In this document: positions 61,829 through 64,000 of the stretch, piece by piece | Numbering within the stretch: position 1 is the stretch's first letter | Layout: each line of letters begins with the position of its first letter | Assembly (NCBI RefSeq): GCF_024600715.1 | Contig: NZ_CP102332.1 | Coordinates: 3,844,001-3,908,000, forward strand | Source: Streptomyces changanensis | GTDB taxonomy: Bacteria > Actinomycetota > Actinomycetes > Streptomycetales > Streptomycetaceae | Reading direction: 5' to 3' | Length of the DNA stretch: 64,000 bases | Translations under genes and position numbers: made by a program | Notes under the pieces: generated by a model | Seen by the model: only the letters and a program-made list of their open reading frames with translations | Told to the model about the DNA's origin: nothing | Database searches by the model: none

Positions 61829-61878
61829 CCCCGAGCAGCAACCAGCCGGATCTGTCGGCTTGTTGGTGCTGCTCGGGG
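61829..61878. other. 12-bp inverted repeat between spdB and rep; origin or regulatory hairpin
   Basis: CCCCGAGCAGCA (61829-61840) and TGCTGCTCGGGG (61867-61878) are perfect arms around 26 bases. It lies directly upstream of rep on the minus strand. It may be the rolling-circle origin, a terminator for the spdB transcript, or an operator; an origin lying within or near rep would fit this element class. Confidence 0.5.
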
Positions 61879-61946
61879 CATGGCGAACCAGGCCCAGGGG
61901 CGGGCGTGGGTTCAGCGAGGGGGATGTGGCCGGTGGGGGCCGGTGC

Positions 61947-62693
61947 TCAGAGCTGAGCGAGTGCGGTGGTGGCCACCGGCAGGGCGATGCCCATGCGTGT
62001 GCCCAGGTGAGCGGCGGTGATCGGTGTTCCGTGCTCGGCGCGGTGGGTGTCCGCGATGCGCCGGGCCGCGTCCAGCAGGGCGGCCGGAAGGGCAGGGCCG
62101 GAAGCGGGTCGGCCCGTCGTGGTGACGGCGACCGGCGGAGCGGCGGCCGGAGCGGGCTCCAGCTCCTCGATCAGGGAGGCGGCGATCTGCGGGGCGGGCG
62201 TCGGGGGTGCCGATTCGGGTGATGGTGCGACGTCGGGCACCGGCTCGGTGGCAAGGGTGGCGGCGGTGGCCTCCAGGTGCAGGTTGGGGCGGGTGTGGGT
62301 GTGGAACTGGGCGAGGAAGGCGGGGCCGACGTGGCCCCAGCCGAGGAGCAGGAGCGGGGCGACGGTGTCCAGGCAGGCCCGTCCGTAGCGTCCGGCCAAC
62401 AGCGGTTCGGCGGTGTTCAGCGCGAGGGTGAGCAGGCCGCACAGGTGCAGCAGCCGGGTGCCGGCCTTCAGCTCCGCCTTGGGGACGCCGCGCAGAGCGA
62501 GGAAGCGCAGGGCGACCAGGAGCCCGACGACGGACAGGTCGACCATGGGGGCGATCAGTGGCGCGATCGGGTGGGGGACGCCGAGCCGCAGGGCGAGGGC
62601 CCAGACGTTGCCGAAGGAGAAGACGAAGGCCAGGGCCGCGATAACCGCCATGACCACGGTCACGGTGCGCCGGGTGAACCGTTCCTCCGCCAT
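61947..62693 (-). CDS. SpdB-like DUF2637 membrane protein of the AICE
   Basis: A 248-residue protein with four membrane spans in the first 130 residues (TVTVVMAVIAALAFVFSFGNVW, LIAPMVDLSVVGLLVALRFLAL, LLHLCGLLTLALNTAEPL, LDTVAPLLLLGWGHVGPAFL) forming a DUF2637 domain, then a Pro/Ala-rich linker and a short C-terminal helix-rich end (ITAAHLGTRMGIALPVATTALAQL). SpdB proteins help spread the element through the recipient mycelium after transfer. The ATG at 62693 has a near-perfect AAAGGAGGT ribosome site. It lies 35 bases after the transfer gene. Confidence 0.9.
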   Translation of the reverse strand: MAEERFTRRTVTVVMAVIAALAFVFSFGNVWALALRLGVPHPIAPLIAPMVDLSVVGLLVALRFLALRGVPKAELKAGTRLLHLCGLLTLALNTAEPLLAGRYGRACLDTVAPLLLLGWGHVGPAFLAQFHTHTRPNLHLEATAATLATEPVPDVAPSPESAPPTPAPQIAASLIEELEPAPAAAPPVAVTTTGRPASGPALPAALLDAARRIADTHRAEHGTPITAAHLGTRMGIALPVATTALAQL

Positions 62694-62728
62694 GCCCTCA
62701 ACCTCCTTTCCGGTGTGGGCTTTCGGGG

Positions 62729-64000
62729 CTACTTGGCGAGCGACGGCCGGGGTGCCGTGGTCCGGCCGGTCGAGGCGAGGAGGGCGTCCAGGCACAGGTC
62801 CGGATCGGCGGTCAGGTGCGAGGTGGCTTCGGCGACGCGGGCGGCGTCGGCGTCGGAGACGTAGGGGGTGCGGATGCGGGTGTAGCCGGGGCGGCCCTGC
62901 ATCGCCATGACCGCGACGCCGACGTAGGCGGGGTCCTGCAAGGTGACCGGGCTGGCATCGGGCCAGTTGCGGATGTCGTCACCGAGTGCGGCCACCGCTG
63001 CTTCCACGGTCTTCTGCGCGAAGGACAGCCCGATGGGGCACACGTCGCGGATGAAGGTGGGGATGGCGTCGCCGGTGGTCTTCTGGCTGATCAGGATCAC
63101 CAGGATGCCTACGCTGCGGCCCTTCTTGACCAGGTCCTCCACCAGCCGGGCGTTCTCCGCCGTCAGCGCGGCCAGCCGTTTCGTGGCCGGGTCGCTTCCC
63201 TTGTACTCACGGAAGTACGTGTGCGCCTCATCAATGATCAGGACCGTGAGCGGCCACTGCGGCGAGGGCCCGACGTGCCACATGTTCTTCACGCCCAGCA
63301 CGTCCCGGATGGTCGCCGAGCGCCGCTTGCGCAGCTCCACCAGGCGCTTGAACAGCGCGTTCGCTTCATCGAGATCGTCTCCGCAGAACGCGAACATCCG
63401 CTTGACCAGGTCGGCGTAGTCGCCCTCCGAGGCCCGCGACACCTTCCCGTCCGCCGTCACGAACTGCACGGACGCAGACGGCGCGAAGTCACAGACGAAC
63501 TTGTTGACCCCCGAGGTCTTGCCCGCACCCGGGACGCCGGCCACCGTCACCCCGGGCACGTTGGCCAGGGACACGCACACCTTCGCGGCGTACTCGTCGA
63601 TGCCCAGCTCCCAGCGCGTCAGGTCCACGGGCGGGAGGCCAGTGGGCCGGTGCGTGGTCGGCGTGGTCAGCGGGTCGGAGCGCACGCCCCGGATCACCAC
63701 CCTGCCGGGGCCGTCCGGCAGCACGGACACCCGCGTGCACCGCCAGGCATCCGCCAGGAACCGCGCCGACTTCTGGTACTCCTCCACCCCGACCTGCGGC
63801 AGCGTCCGGGCCCGCACGATCACACCGAACCGGTCCGGCTTCACCTTGATCTTCGGCGTCAGGACTCGGGGCGCGGGGACGGGGCCGTCCTTCTGCGCGG
63901 TGATCTGCCCCAGCAGGCCCGGGGTCTTGTCGGTGACCGTCAGCCCGGCCATCCGCGCGAGCCGTACCCAGCCCCACCGCACCCGCACGGCCTGCCACAT
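62729..64000 (-). CDS. FtsK/SpoIIIE-type DNA transfer protein (TraB-like), partial
   Basis: 423 C-terminal residues are visible; the gene runs off the right edge and probably has an N-terminal membrane part beyond it. The motor domain has Walker A VAGVPGAGKTSGVNKF near visible residue 160, Walker B LTVLIIDEAHTYFREY, and LVILISQKTTGDAIPTFIRDVCPIGLSFAQKT typical of conjugative FtsK-like pumps. It should move double-stranded element DNA into recipient hyphae as a hexamer. An ATG occurs exactly at the edge, so it cannot be excluded as the start, but a membrane segment would then be missing. Confidence 0.88.
   Translation of the reverse strand: MWQAVRVRWGWVRLARMAGLTVTDKTPGLLGQITAQKDGPVPAPRVLTPKIKVKPDRFGVIVRARTLPQVGVEEYQKSARFLADAWRCTRVSVLPDGPGRVVIRGVRSDPLTTPTTHRPTGLPPVDLTRWELGIDEYAAKVCVSLANVPGVTVAGVPGAGKTSGVNKFVCDFAPSASVQFVTADGKVSRASEGDYADLVKRMFAFCGDDLDEANALFKRLVELRKRRSATIRDVLGVKNMWHVGPSPQWPLTVLIIDEAHTYFREYKGSDPATKRLAALTAENARLVEDLVKKGRSVGILVILISQKTTGDAIPTFIRDVCPIGLSFAQKTVEAAVAALGDDIRNWPDASPVTLQDPAYVGVAVMAMQGRPGYTRIRTPYVSDADAARVAEATSHLTADPDLCLDALLASTGRTTAPRPSLAK

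Larger units (their letters stand above)
58790..64000 (-). mobile_element. Actinomycete integrative and conjugative element (AICE), left part
   Basis: Five minus-strand genes in the classical AICE order: TraB/FtsK-like transfer protein, SpdB-like DUF2637 protein, rolling-circle replication initiator, excisionase and tyrosine integrase. The int end abuts the RHS toxin/immunity cassette; the exact border is not defined. The transfer gene continues past 64000, so accessory genes and the other att site are out of view. Such elements excise, replicate as rolling circles and transfer double-stranded DNA between mycelia. Confidence 0.85.

Noticed and set aside
60309..62222. Plus-strand frames of 338 and 293 codons opposite rep and spdB
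   Set aside because: They are antisense to well-recognised AICE genes; Gly/Val/Glu-rich with no motif.

Overview
This window comes from a high-G+C actinomycete, most probably a Streptomyces chromosome. Coding DNA is strongly GC at third codon positions and GTG starts and four-base ATGA/GTGA overlaps are common. Markers include a class I lysyl-tRNA synthetase, DUF1876, DUF2637, DUF3558 and DUF4229 proteins, the futalosine route to menaquinone and a pSAM2-type integrative element.

Left part (1-19 kb): the end of hemB (haem synthesis), a SigE-family sigma factor with its coupled membrane partner and a secreted paralogue of that partner, an SRPBCC protein, a DUF1876 protein, divergent argS and lysS, a DUF2637 membrane protein, two DUF3558-like lipoproteins, an RtcB-family protein, a short-chain dehydrogenase, a small ATPase and a Mut7-C nuclease-like protein. 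Several gaps here hold GC-rich minisatellites.

Middle part (19-41 kb) is respiratory. hemL is coupled to a phosphatase gene. Then come a deacetylase-like lipoprotein and the System II cytochrome c maturation genes (resA, ccdA, resB, ccsB). A two-gene unit on the minus strand pairs a P-loop NTPase with an anchored periplasmic-binding-like protein. The menaquinone genes mqnL, an unknown coupled gene, mqnP, mqnM and mqnE follow, interrupted by a rhomboid gene, an 0.8-kb repeat desert, a small gene and an Lrp/AsnC regulator. Haem, cytochrome c and menaquinone supply thus lie within about 21 kb. The start of hemL appears twice, about 300 bp apart, around a short structured-looking insert; this is one of the most unusual features here.

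Right part (41-58.7 kb): a GNAT enzyme, a DUF4229 protein, a short cysteine-containing leader peptide ahead of a TcyP-like symporter, and a TetR regulator next to an acyl-CoA synthetase with a palindromic operator candidate. A secreted DNRLRE/FG-GAP protein is divergent from a 2342-residue RHS polymorphic toxin with a HINT pretoxin domain. The toxin tip and two following candidate immunity genes have visibly lower G+C.

Right edge (58.8-64 kb): an actinomycete integrative and conjugative element (AICE) on the minus strand, in transcription order traB-like FtsK gene (cut by the window), spdB-like DUF2637 gene, rolling-circle rep, xis and int. Its int end abuts the toxin/immunity cassette, with no tRNA gene at the junction. 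The other end lies outside the window.
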